Below, in pieces: positions 45,057 to 52,777 of a stretch of 64,000 bases of DNA; position 1 is the stretch's first letter; every line of letters begins with the position of its first letter. The stretch comes from Myxococcales bacterium. Lineage in GTDB: Bacteria; Myxococcota_A; Polyangia; Polyangiales; Polyangiaceae. Made by a program: the position numbers and the translations under genes. The stretch lies in the NCBI GenBank assembly GCA_025359105.1, contig JANYHK010000106.1, positions 124,001 through 188,000 of the forward strand, in the 5' to 3' direction. Under the pieces are notes generated by a model. It was not told the origin of the DNA, ran no database searches, and saw only the letters and a program-made list of their open reading frames with translations.

Positions 45057-45815
45057 ATGCGCGCGCCGCTCGTCCTGGCCTTCGCGGCGCTCGTCGCCGG
45101 ATGCGCCGTCCCCGTCGCCGCCGGCCTCGACGAGCTGGACGCGAACCGCATCGTCGTGACCCTCGACCGCGCCAAGATCGACGCGAGCAAGGAGCTCGAC
45201 CCGGGCGGCGAAGGCAAGCTACGCGTGACCGTCGCGCGCGACGACGTGGCGCGCGCGCTCACGGCGATGCAGGGCGAGGGCCTCCCCCGCCCCCGGCCGC
45301 GCGGCGTCCTCGACACGATGGACAAGGGCGCGCTCGTTCCCAGCCAGGCGCAGGAGCACGCGCAGCTCGTGGCCGGGCTCGCCGGCGATCTGGAGCGCAC
45401 GCTCGAAGGCGTGGACGGGGTCCTCGCCGCGCGCGTTCACCTGAACTTGCCGGCGCGCGATCCGCTCCGCGACACACCCGTCGGCAAGGCCTCGGCGAGC
45501 GTGCTCGTCGAGCACCGCGGCACGACGCCGCCGCTCACCAGCGACGCGATCCAGCGCCTCGTCGCCGGGGGAGTCGGTGGGCTGTCGCCGGTCGACGTGG
45601 CGGTGGTCACGATTCCCCACGTGGCGCCGGCGCACGCGACGGAGACCGAGCTCGCCCACGTCGGGCCGATCGCGGTCGCGCGCGGCTCGCTGCGGCCCCT
45701 TCAGCTCGGGCTGGTGGGCCTCGTTCTCCTCGTCGCGATCCTCGCGGGCGCGACGCTGCTCCTCTACGCGCGGCTGGCGCGGGCGCGCGCGGGCGCTTCG
45801 GAGCCGGCTCGGTGA
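45057..45815 (+). CDS. YscJ/SctJ (FliF N-terminal)-like inner-membrane ring lipoprotein
   Basis: A 252-aa lipoprotein with lipobox VAGC (Cys16). Residues 24-75 (LDELDANRIVVTLDRAKIDA, then LRVTVARDDVARALTAM) are the first ring-building motif. GLPRPRPRGVLDTMD and the linker to about 105 follow, and residues 108-195 (ERTLEGVDGVLAARVHLNLP, ASVLVEHRG, LSPVDVAVVTIP) are the second ring-building motif, as in SctJ/EscJ of type III secretion. A C-terminal membrane helix is at about 215-238 with a basic end. No other secretion gene is nearby. It lies seven bases before the first Mla-type ATPase gene. Confidence 0.85.
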   Translation: MRAPLVLAFAALVAGCAVPVAAGLDELDANRIVVTLDRAKIDASKELDPGGEGKLRVTVARDDVARALTAMQGEGLPRPRPRGVLDTMDKGALVPSQAQEHAQLVAGLAGDLERTLEGVDGVLAARVHLNLPARDPLRDTPVGKASASVLVEHRGTTPPLTSDAIQRLVAGGVGGLSPVDVAVVTIPHVAPAHATETELAHVGPIAVARGSLRPLQLGLVGLVLLVAILAGATLLLYARLARARAGASEPAR

Positions 45816-45822
45816 ACTTCCC

Positions 45823-46578
45823 GTGATCACGCTGCGCGGCGTCTCCAAGTCGTTCCCGGTGAGCGGCCCGCAGCGCATCGCGCACGTCCTCCGAGCCGTC
45901 GACTTGCACGTCCCTCCGGGATGCCTCTACGGGCTCATCGGCCCGGGCGCCGCCGGCAAGAGCGTCCTCCTCAAGATGATCACGGGCCTCATGCGCCCCG
46001 ACGCAGGGTCCGTCGTCGTCGACGGGGAGGAGGTGACGACGCTCACCGATCTCAAGCTCCAGGAGCTCCGCAAGCGCCTGGGCATGCTCTTCCAGAACAA
46101 CGCCCTCTTCGACAACCTGAACGTCGGCGACAACATCGCGTTCCCGCTGCGTCGTCTCTATGCGCCACCGGAAGCCGAGGTCCAGGCCCGCGTCGCCGAG
46201 CGCCTCGCGTGCGTCGCCCTGTCGGGCTTCGAGGCGCGAATGCCCGTCGGTCTCTCGGGCGGCCAGAAGAAGCGCGTCGGCGTCGCGCGCGCGACGATCA
46301 CGAACGCGCCCATCGTTCTTTACGACGAGCCGGCCGCCGGGCTCGATCCGGTGACGTCGCAAAAAATCTTCGAGCTCCTCCGCGCCGAGCAGCGCGCCGC
46401 CAACGCGACGGTCATCATGGTCTCGAGCGATCTCGATCGACTGCTCACCGTCACCGATCGCGTGGGCATGATGTACCGCGGCGAGCTCATCTTCGACGGA
46501 ACGACCAAGGAGGCCGTCGAGAGCCTCGAGCCCCGAGTGAAGCAATTCGTTCACGGCCTCACGGAGGGGCCGCTCTAG
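45823..46578 (+). CDS. Mla-type ABC transporter ATPase 1, H-loop His lost
   Basis: A 251-aa ATP-binding subunit of an MlaF/Mkl-type phospholipid transporter. Walker A is GPGAAGKS at 40-47, the Q-loop Gln91, the signature an intact LSGGQ at 144-148, and Walker B IVLYDEP with Glu169. The H-loop, normally His in the VSHD context, reads VSSD with Ser202. A C-terminal extension ends VKQFVHGL, as in MlaF. It starts with GTG at 45823. Together with the second ATPase of this operon it could form a heterodimer with one degenerate ATP site. Confidence 0.9.
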   Translation: MITLRGVSKSFPVSGPQRIAHVLRAVDLHVPPGCLYGLIGPGAAGKSVLLKMITGLMRPDAGSVVVDGEEVTTLTDLKLQELRKRLGMLFQNNALFDNLNVGDNIAFPLRRLYAPPEAEVQARVAERLACVALSGFEARMPVGLSGGQKKRVGVARATITNAPIVLYDEPAAGLDPVTSQKIFELLRAEQRAANATVIMVSSDLDRLLTVTDRVGMMYRGELIFDGTTKEAVESLEPRVKQFVHGLTEGPL

Positions 46579-46584
46579 GCAAAC

Positions 46585-46899
46585 ATGCAGGACGGGACCC
46601 TCGACGCCCTGGAGCTCGTCGTCGCCATGGCCATCAAGATCCCCGCGGGCCTGATGCTGCTGACGTGGGACGAGAACCGCCTCGCTGCCCGCGCGCCCGA
46701 AAAGCTCGCCCGCGCCTGGCCGCCGGCGACGCGGCTGTCGGCGATGGTGCTCTTCCCGGAGATTGCGCTCGTGCTCCATTTCTGGCGGACGCGTCGGTCC
46801 GCCGTGGGGGTCCTCCTGGGCCTCCTGTGGAGCGTCGGCTACGTGGTGGGAACCAGCCTGCCCCTCGCGGCGATCGACGCCATCCTGCGGGACGAGTAG
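46585..46899 (+). CDS. Small polytopic membrane protein in the lipid-transport operon
   Basis: 104 aa with about three hydrophobic segments (LELVVAMAIKIPAGLMLL, RLSAMVLFPEIALVLHF and VGVLLGLLWSVGYVVGTSL). There is no signal peptide or recognised family. It sits six bases after the ATPase 1 gene and before the first permease gene, so it is an apparent extra component of the transporter or its assembly. It is not part of the standard Mla set that I know. Confidence 0.75.
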   Translation: MQDGTLDALELVVAMAIKIPAGLMLLTWDENRLAARAPEKLARAWPPATRLSAMVLFPEIALVLHFWRTRRSAVGVLLGLLWSVGYVVGTSLPLAAIDAILRDE

Positions 46900-46915
46900 G
46901 CTTCCCGCGTTGCCC

Positions 46916-47746
46916 GTGACCGCCGCGACGACCCCCAAAGACCCCAAGGCCCCCCCGCTCCCGTTCGGGTCCATCACCGCCGCGCGCGTCGGCGCGAGCT
47001 TCCTCGGCATCGCCGAGACGACCGGGGGCATGGGCATCCTCCTCGGCCGCTGCCTCGCCCGCCTGGTGCGCGGTCGCTTCGACGGGCAGGAGCTCTGGAA
47101 GAACCTGTACAAGATGGCCGTCAAATCGCTGCCCATCGTCGTCGTCACGGCCGTGTTCACCGGCGCGATCATGGTCATCCAGGCCGCCGTCATCGTGAAG
47201 CGGTACAACGCCGAGTCGATGATCGGCGGCGGCGCCGGCTTCGGCACCCTGCGCGAGATCGCGCCGCTCCTCACGGCGCTCATGATGAGCGGCCGGGTCG
47301 GCGCGAACAACACCGCGGAGCTCGGCACCATGGTGGTGACCGAGCAGCTCGACGCGCTGCGCGTCCTGGCGATCGACGCGATCTCCTTCCTCATCCTGCC
47401 GCGCTTCATCGCGATCACGCTGACGCTCTTCATGATGACGCTCTTCGCCGACGCGATCGCGCTCGTCGGCGCGGCCTACACGGCCCAGGGCCTCCTCAAG
47501 GTCGACCCCCAGACGTTCTTCAACGGGCTCACGACCGGCATCTTCAACCTCGGCTTCGGCGACGTCGCCAACGGGCTCTTCAAGAGCTTCCTCTTCGGCC
47601 TGCTCATCGCGCTGGCGAGCTGCTACTTCGGCCTCGCCACCAAGGGAGGCGCCCCCGGCGTCGGCCGCGCCGTCAACGCGCAGGTCGTCGCCAGCGCCGC
47701 CGGCGTGTTCGTCATCGACTACCTCGTGAGCTTCCTCCTCGGATGA
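46916..47746 (+). CDS. MlaE/YrbE-family permease 1
   Basis: A 276-aa integral membrane permease of the MlaE family. An amphipathic N-terminal segment leads to about five or six hydrophobic helices. The core ELGTMVVTEQLDALRVLAID after RVGANNTA is the family signature contacting the ATPase. The start is GTG at 46916, with TTG at 46910 an alternative. It overlaps the second permease gene by four bases (ATGA). It probably pairs with permease 2 to form a heterodimeric channel that moves phospholipids or other lipids across the inner membrane. Confidence 0.92.
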   Translation: MTAATTPKDPKAPPLPFGSITAARVGASFLGIAETTGGMGILLGRCLARLVRGRFDGQELWKNLYKMAVKSLPIVVVTAVFTGAIMVIQAAVIVKRYNAESMIGGGAGFGTLREIAPLLTALMMSGRVGANNTAELGTMVVTEQLDALRVLAIDAISFLILPRFIAITLTLFMMTLFADAIALVGAAYTAQGLLKVDPQTFFNGLTTGIFNLGFGDVANGLFKSFLFGLLIALASCYFGLATKGGAPGVGRAVNAQVVASAAGVFVIDYLVSFLLG

Positions 47747-48585
47747 CCGACGCCGTCCCCCCCGCCCCCGCGTCCTCGCTCGACCTGCACGACGAGCCGC
47801 CCGATCAGGGCTTCGTCGCGACGCTCGGCGCGGCCGCGATCGACCTCGTCCTCGGCGGACGCGAGATGTACTCGGTCTTCGTGCGGACGCTCTACTATGT
47901 GTTCCGCGGCAAGCGCGAGCGCGGCGCGCTCGTCCAGCAGATGTTCGAGATCGGGAACAAGTCGCTCTTCTTCCTGTGCATCACGATGGGCTTCATCGGC
48001 ATGATCCTCGTGTACCAGGCGGGCCTACAGTCCAAGCGGATCGTCCCCGACTTCACGCTCCTCGGCGCGACCTACCTCGAGCTGCTCGTCCGCGATTTCG
48101 CCGCGTCGATCGGCGCGTTGATGCTCGCCACGCGCGTCGGCGCCGGCATCGCCGCGGAGATCGGCTCGATGGTCGTCACCGAACAGGTCGACGCGCTGCG
48201 CATGTGCTCGGCGGATCCCATCGATTTTCTCATCGTGCCCCGCTTCCTCGCGAGCCTCATCATGACGACGATGCTGATCGTCATCGCCGGCACCGTGGCG
48301 TTCTGCGCCGGCGCGGCGACGGCGTACGTCGCGTTCGGCGTGTCGCCGGAGACGTTCTTCAACGCGCGCCTCGTCGACGCCGGCGATCTCACGACCGGCC
48401 TCACCAAGTGCATCGCGTACGGCGCCGCCATCCCGATCGTCAGCGGCTACTGCGGCCTGTCGACCTTCGGCGGCTCCGAAGGCGTCGGCTGGGCGACGAC
48501 GCGCGCGGTCGTCAACTCGTCGCTCGCGATCATCATCCTGAACTTCTTCATCTCGGGCGCGGCGTTCCTCATCTTCCCCAACTGA
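47743..48585 (+). CDS. MlaE/YrbE-family permease 2
   Basis: A 280-aa MlaE-family permease. The signature EIGSMVVTEQVDALRMCSAD follows ATRVGAGIAA. About five helices are present, with VSPETFFNARL in the usual loop between them. It differs clearly from permease 1, so the pair is not a simple duplicate. Coupled start (ATGA) with permease 1; two bases separate it from the second ATPase gene. Confidence 0.92.
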   Translation: MTDAVPPAPASSLDLHDEPPDQGFVATLGAAAIDLVLGGREMYSVFVRTLYYVFRGKRERGALVQQMFEIGNKSLFFLCITMGFIGMILVYQAGLQSKRIVPDFTLLGATYLELLVRDFAASIGALMLATRVGAGIAAEIGSMVVTEQVDALRMCSADPIDFLIVPRFLASLIMTTMLIVIAGTVAFCAGAATAYVAFGVSPETFFNARLVDAGDLTTGLTKCIAYGAAIPIVSGYCGLSTFGGSEGVGWATTRAVVNSSLAIIILNFFISGAAFLIFPN

Positions 48586-48587
48586 CG

Positions 48588-49331
48588 ATGATCCAGTTCA
48601 GGCACATCAAGAAGTCCTTCGGTCCGAAGGCGGTCCTTCTGGACGTGAGCTTCGACGTTAAGCCCGGCGAGGTGTTCTTCATCATCGGCGCGTCCGGTGT
48701 CGGCAAGAGCGTGCTCATCAAGCACCTGGTCGGCCTCCTCTACCCCGACGACGGCCAGATCTGGCTCGACGGCGAGGAGATCAGCAAGTTCGACGAGAAG
48801 CAGATGGACCCGGTGCGGAAGAAGTGCGCGATGGTCTTCCAGCACTCCACGCTCTTCGACTCCCTGACCTGCGCAGAAAACGTCGCGCTGCCCCTGCGCA
48901 AGCACAAGGGCTTGAGCCACAAGGAAGCGCTCGCGGAGGCGCGACGGCGGCTCGAGATCGTGCACATGCAAGAGTTCGGCGATCACTACCCCCCGGCCCT
49001 CGGCGACGGGATGCGCAAGCGCGTCGCCATCGCGCGCGCGCTCACGCTCGACCCGAAGTACGTCCTCTTCGACGAGCCGACGACCTCGCTCGATCCGGTA
49101 AGCGCGCGCCGCGTCGACAAGCTCATTCGCGAGCTGTCCACCAAGCTCGGGGTCACCTCGGTCGTCGTGAGCCACGATCTGGCGAGCATCTTCACGATCG
49201 CCGACCGGATTGTGATGCTCTACCAGGGCAACGTGAAGCTGATCGGCACGCCGGCGGACTTCAAGGCGTGCGAGGACGGCGTCGTCCAGCAATTCATCCA
49301 CGGCCGCGCGCAGGGGCCGATGGAGGCGTGA
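48588..49331 (+). CDS. Mla-type ABC transporter ATPase 2, degenerate signature
   Basis: A 247-aa MlaF-type ATPase. Walker A GASGVGKS is at 34-41, Q-loop Gln85, Walker B VLFDEP with Glu163, and the H-loop VSHD is intact with His196. The ABC signature, normally LSGG, reads LGDG at 138-141, followed by the family's usual MRKRVA. FIHG near the C-terminus matches the MlaF tail. Its defect complements that of ATPase 1, which has LSGGQ but no H-loop His. Confidence 0.92.
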   Translation: MIQFRHIKKSFGPKAVLLDVSFDVKPGEVFFIIGASGVGKSVLIKHLVGLLYPDDGQIWLDGEEISKFDEKQMDPVRKKCAMVFQHSTLFDSLTCAENVALPLRKHKGLSHKEALAEARRRLEIVHMQEFGDHYPPALGDGMRKRVAIARALTLDPKYVLFDEPTTSLDPVSARRVDKLIRELSTKLGVTSVVVSHDLASIFTIADRIVMLYQGNVKLIGTPADFKACEDGVVQQFIHGRAQGPMEA

Positions 49332-49333
49332 GC

Positions 49334-49376
49334 GCCGCCGTCGTTTGCCCGCTGCGGTCAAACGACCTTCGCTCTA
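49334..49376 (+). repeat. Dispersed repeat, B-half only (copy 4)
   Basis: The stem GTCGTTTG (49340-49347) pairs perfectly with CAAACGAC (49359-49366), followed by CTTCGCTCTA. It matches half B of copy 3 near 54.7 kb at roughly 37 of 43 bases. It sits directly upstream of the MCE-protein gene and adjoins its TATGCT box. Confidence 0.7.
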
Positions 49377-49380
49377 TGCT
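49375..49380 (+). promoter_or_regulatory. Putative -10 box TATGCT, leaderless
   Basis: TATGCT ends eight bases before the ATG at 49389. It could give the MCE-domain gene its own promoter separate from the upstream transporter genes. Confidence 0.45.
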
Positions 49381-49388
49381 AGCTCCCG

Positions 49389-50411
49389 ATGGCCCAAGAA
49401 AAGTCGATCGAGGTCAAAGTCGGTATCCTGATCCTGGTCTCGCTGGGGATCCTTGCCGGCTTCATCCTCGTCATGGGCGGCCTGAACTTCGAGAAGACGT
49501 TCACGGTCTACGTCGACTTCGACAACCCCGGCGGGCTCCAGAGCGGTGCCCCGGTGCGGATCGCCGGCGTGAAGGTCGGCAAGGTCGCCGAGCTTCGCTT
49601 CATGAACGGCGCGGTCGATCCCAAGACGAACCGGCGCACGCTCGTTCGCGCCAAGCTCTCCATCGAGGAGCGCGTGCACGAGGCCGTCCACGAGGACGCC
49701 GATTTCTACGTGACGACGCAGGGCGTGCTCGGCGAGCAGTTCCTTGCGATCGAGCCGGGGAGCATCCAGAAGCCGGTGGTCAAGAACGACGCGATCGTGA
49801 AGGGCATCGATCCGCCGCGCCTCGATCTGTTCCTGGCGAAGGCGTTCGAGCTGCTCGACACCACCGTCACCGGCATCAAGAACAACCGCGAGCTGATCAG
49901 CGACATCGCCGTCAACACCGCCGGCCTCCTGAAGGGGCTCAACGGCGTCATCATCGACAACCGCGAGCGGATCAACCGGACGATGGCGAACCTCGAGGCG
50001 CTCTCCGCCGAGGCCAACACGCTGACGCACGACGCGCGCATGAAGTACGTCGACAACCCCAAGATCATGCACACGATCGACAACATCGATCGCATCTCGA
50101 CCGACCTGCAGAAGGACAGCGGGCCGATGCTCAAGGACGCGCGCGAGGCGCTCGCGAACGTGAACCGCCTGTCGTCCACCGTCGGCGGCGCCGACGAGCA
50201 GGCCAAGCTGAAGAAGGCGCTCGAGGACGTCGCGCAGCTCGCGGCGCGGGCCAACGCCACCGCGGCCGACGCCCAGGCGATCGTCGCGCACATCAAGAAG
50301 GGGGACGGGACGGTTGGCTCGCTCCTGATGGATGAGCAGGTCTACGACGATCTGCAGGAGATGGTCCGCGACCTCAAGCACAACCCGTGGAAGTTCTTCT
50401 GGCGCGAGTGA
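49389..50411 (+). CDS. MlaD/MCE-domain lipid-binding protein
   Basis: A 340-aa inner-membrane anchored protein. An N-terminal membrane helix is at about 10-31 (VGILILVSLGILAGFILVMG). The MCE domain at about 38-115 (FTVYVDFDNPGGLQSGAPVR, IAGVKVGKV) and VLGEQFLAIEPG follow. Residues about 155-300 are long amphipathic helices (NRELISDIAVNTAGLLKGL, DEQAKLKKALEDVAQL) as in MCE proteins with needle-like or tunnel helices. It would form the periplasmic hexamer of the lipid transporter encoded just upstream. It ends two bases from a convergent lipoprotein gene. Confidence 0.93.
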   Translation: MAQEKSIEVKVGILILVSLGILAGFILVMGGLNFEKTFTVYVDFDNPGGLQSGAPVRIAGVKVGKVAELRFMNGAVDPKTNRRTLVRAKLSIEERVHEAVHEDADFYVTTQGVLGEQFLAIEPGSIQKPVVKNDAIVKGIDPPRLDLFLAKAFELLDTTVTGIKNNRELISDIAVNTAGLLKGLNGVIIDNRERINRTMANLEALSAEANTLTHDARMKYVDNPKIMHTIDNIDRISTDLQKDSGPMLKDAREALANVNRLSSTVGGADEQAKLKKALEDVAQLAARANATAADAQAIVAHIKKGDGTVGSLLMDEQVYDDLQEMVRDLKHNPWKFFWRE

Positions 50412-50412
50412 G

Positions 50413-50742
50413 TCAGTCCGTGGCGGCGTCGGTCCCGCCGGCGGTGTCGTCGGCGGCGTCGCCTGGCGGCGTCGGGGCGTCCGAGATCGCGTCGGCGGCC
50501 CCGTCCCGGCGGCCCGCGTCGGCGACGGGCGGACCGGCTGCGTCCTCCGTCGTCTGAACGCCGGACAGATCGCTATCGCATAGCTTGCGACCGTCCTTCT
50601 GCGGCACGCACACGAGCCCGTCGACGCAGTCCGTCGCCTGGAGGCACTCTCCCCCCTGCACGACGAGCTTGGCCTTCGTGGAGCAGCCGCCCGACGCGAG
50701 CACGGCGAGCACCCCGACCAGCCAGACCGAGAGCGTCTTCAC
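50413..50742 (-). CDS. Small lipoprotein, unknown function
   Basis: A 109-aa lipoprotein from GTG at 50742. Lipobox SGGC (Cys20), then a short Cys-containing segment with the CLQATDCVDGLVCVPQK pattern seen in myxobacterial Cys-rich proteins, then an Asp/Ala/Gly/Pro tail. The tail is disordered. TATCCT lies six bases before the GTG. The family is not recognised. Confidence 0.75.
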   Translation of the reverse strand: MKTLSVWLVGVLAVLASGGCSTKAKLVVQGGECLQATDCVDGLVCVPQKDGRKLCDSDLSGVQTTEDAAGPPVADAGRRDGAADAISDAPTPPGDAADDTAGGTDAATD

Positions 50743-50748
50743 AGAGTC

Positions 50749-50754
50749 AGGATA
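50749..50754 (-). promoter_or_regulatory. Putative -10 box TATCCT, leaderless
   Basis: On the minus strand TATCCT is followed by GACTCT and the GTG start of the small lipoprotein. Confidence 0.4.
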
Positions 50755-50801
50755 CCACGCGCGACGATCCCGGCAGAGGCGCGGACGCCAACCTGCGGCA
50801 C

Positions 50802-51017
50802 CTACGCCAACGTGAGGAGGACGTCGCCCTCGTTGACGGCTTGCCCCTCGGCACAATTGATCTTTTCGACCGTGCCGGAGGCCGGAGCCTCGACAGGCAT
50901 CTCCATCTTCATCGACTCGAGGATGACGCAGGTTTGGCCTTCGGAGACCATCTCGCCTTCCTTGACCTCGATCTTCCAGACGGTGCCCGTGATGTGTGCG
51001 TTGACTGAAGTGGCCAT
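50802..51017 (-). CDS. Biotinyl/lipoyl carrier domain protein
   Basis: A 71-aa single biotinyl domain. The swinging-arm lysine is in ESMKMEMP, and the flanking strands (SVNAHITGTVWKIEVKEGEM, SGTVEKINCAEGQAVNEGD) match biotin carboxyl carrier proteins. It is stand-alone, so its carboxylase partners (acyl-CoA carboxylase type) must be encoded elsewhere. ATG at 51017 fixes the start just before the first strand; a longer reading from 51047 is unlikely. A dispersed repeat copy lies about 100 bp upstream. Confidence 0.88.
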   Translation of the reverse strand: MATSVNAHITGTVWKIEVKEGEMVSEGQTCVILESMKMEMPVEAPASGTVEKINCAEGQAVNEGDVLLTLA

Positions 51018-51118
51018 CGAGGGCCACCGTACAAAGATTTCAGTCACTTGTCACAGCTCGTGCGCGCCGGGAGTCCGCCTTTTTCTCCCCAGCAAGACAG
51101 AGGCCGGCAGAGCCCACG

Positions 51119-51206
51119 TGGTCGTTTTCACCGCAACGGGCAAACCATCTCGGCGACCCACATGGAGGCCATGGCAACCGTTCCATCCCAGGGACGGTTG
51201 CTATAG
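51119..51206 (-). repeat. Dispersed composite inverted repeat, copy 2 (reverse)
   Basis: On the + strand the order is B then A. A degraded B is at 51119-51150, and hairpin A is ATGGCAACCGTTCC-ATCCCA-GGGACGGTTGCTAT at 51171-51204. The right arm runs into TTGCTATAGG, a possible promoter facing the coiled-coil protein gene. It is bounded on the right by a second hairpin, AGGGTT-TGCG-AACCCT at 51205-51220. Confidence 0.6.
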
Positions 51207-51268
51207 GGTTTGCGAACCCTCTCGCTTGCTTGTAGCTTTTCGGGGAGGGCCGAAGAGAACGAATCACC

Positions 51269-52036
51269 ATGGCGGAACAGAAAGAAAGCTCAGTCCTTTT
51301 CTCGCTCAAAGAGCTCATGAACCTCGAGGAGGATCGCATCCGCCAAGAGGAGGCCGAGCGGCAGCGCGTCGTGCAAGCGGAGCAGAGCGCCCGCGCCGAC
51401 CAGGAGCGTCGCACGCGCGAGGCCGAGGAGTCCCGCATCCGCCAGGAGGATGAGCGTCGCCGCGGCGAGGAGTCGCGGCAGCGCGAGGAGACCGCGCGGC
51501 TCGAAGCGATCCGGCACGCCGAGGTGGAGCGCGCGCGGCTCGACGCCGAGAACGCCGCCCGCATGGAGGCGATGCGCCGGCACCAAGAGCATGAGCGGCA
51601 GATGACCGCCATCAAGGAGAGCAAGGGGAAGAAGCAAGCCGTGCTCATCGCGGTCGCGGCGGCCGCCTTCCTCGTCATCGGCGGCGTCGGCGGCGGCTAC
51701 GCCTTCTACCAGAAGAGCCAATCGGCCGACGCAGAGCGCAGCAAGCACGAGAAGGAGCTCGCGGAGCAGAAGGCCCAGGTCGAGAAGCTCCAGCACGAGC
51801 TGAACGACCAGAACCAGGCCGTCACGCAGCTCGAAGACGCGGTGAAGAACGCGAAGGACGAAGCGGCGAAGCAAGACGCGCAGAAGGCGCTCGTCGCAGC
51901 ACAGCAGAAGCAGGCGGCCACCCGTCAGGCTCTCGGCCGCGTGAACACGACGTCGGCGACGCCTGCCGCCAAGCCGGTCAACAAGCCGATTTGCAACTGC
52001 CAGCCTGGCGATCCGCTCTGTTCCTGCATCCAGTAG
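51269..52036 (+). CDS. Coiled-coil single-pass membrane protein
   Basis: 255 aa. Residues about 15-115 are a highly charged Glu/Arg/Gln coiled coil (EDRIRQEEAERQRVVQAEQS and similar). One membrane helix is at about 126-148 (AVLIAVAAAAFLVIGGVGGG). A second coiled coil at about 155-215 (EKELAEQKAQVEKLQHELND) and a Cys-rich end (ICNCQPGDPLCSCIQ) follow. The topology resembles TolA-like or scaffold proteins, but no named domain is recognised. It is followed after three bases by pyrF. Its role is unknown, perhaps envelope organisation. Confidence 0.82.
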   Translation: MAEQKESSVLFSLKELMNLEEDRIRQEEAERQRVVQAEQSARADQERRTREAEESRIRQEDERRRGEESRQREETARLEAIRHAEVERARLDAENAARMEAMRRHQEHERQMTAIKESKGKKQAVLIAVAAAAFLVIGGVGGGYAFYQKSQSADAERSKHEKELAEQKAQVEKLQHELNDQNQAVTQLEDAVKNAKDEAAKQDAQKALVAAQQKQAATRQALGRVNTTSATPAAKPVNKPICNCQPGDPLCSCIQ

Positions 52037-52039
52037 AGC

Positions 52040-52777
52040 GTGAACGGCTCGCCCATCGCATTCGCACTGGATTTCCCGTCGATTGAACGCGCACGTGCGG
52101 CGGCCATCGCCGTGCGTGACGCCGTCGGCATGATCAAGGTCGGCCTGGAGCTGTTCGTCGAGGCCGGACCGCAAGCGGCGCGCCTCGGCGAGGAGGTCGG
52201 CCGGCCGGTCTTCCTGGACTTGAAGCTCCACGACATCCCCGAGACGGTCGAGCGCGCGGTGGGCCGCGCGGCGGACTTGGGTGTTCGCTTCGCGACCGTG
52301 CACGCGCAGGGCGGCCCGGCGATGCTGCGGCGCGCGGTGGAGAAGGCGCACGCGTCGGGCGCGTCGCTCGAGATCGTGGCCGTCACGGTCCTCACGTCGC
52401 TCGACGCGGCGGACCTCGCAAAGATGGGGGTCCCAGGCGACGTGGCCACCCACGCGGCGCGGCTCGCCAAGGTCGCGTGGGACGAAGGCGTGCGCGCGTT
52501 CGTCTGCTCGCCGCACGAGGCCCGCGCGATGCGCGCGGCCCTGGGACCCTTGGCCACGCTCATCACGCCGGGTGTGCGGGCGAGCGACGCCGAGGGCAAG
52601 GACGATCAGAAGCGCGTCGCGACCGCCGCACGCGCGATCGAGGACGGCGCCGACTGGCTCGTCGTGGGCCGCCCGATTCGCGATGCGGCCGATCCGCTCG
52701 CGGCGGCGCGCGCGATCGCGGACGAAGCCATCGCCGCCCGGCAGGCGCGGCATGCGCGGGAAGGAGCGGCATCGTGA
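52040..52777 (+). CDS. pyrF: Orotidine 5'-phosphate decarboxylase
   Basis: A 245-aa TIM-barrel enzyme for the last step of UMP synthesis. LDFPSIERA gives the first barrel Asp. VFLDLKLHDIPETV holds the catalytic Asp60-x-Lys62-x-x-Asp65 tetrad. TPGVR and GADWLVVGRPI bind phosphate. The length is near the family average. The start is GTG at 52040. The stop overlaps the rRNA methyltransferase start by four bases. Confidence 0.95.
   Translation: MNGSPIAFALDFPSIERARAAAIAVRDAVGMIKVGLELFVEAGPQAARLGEEVGRPVFLDLKLHDIPETVERAVGRAADLGVRFATVHAQGGPAMLRRAVEKAHASGASLEIVAVTVLTSLDAADLAKMGVPGDVATHAARLAKVAWDEGVRAFVCSPHEARAMRAALGPLATLITPGVRASDAEGKDDQKRVATAARAIEDGADWLVVGRPIRDAADPLAAARAIADEAIAARQARHAREGAAS

Noticed and set aside
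45057-45815. A type III secretion island
   Set aside because: Only the SctJ-like gene is present. No secretin, export-apparatus or ATPase of the secretion type occurs in the window, and the neighbours are lipid-transport genes.
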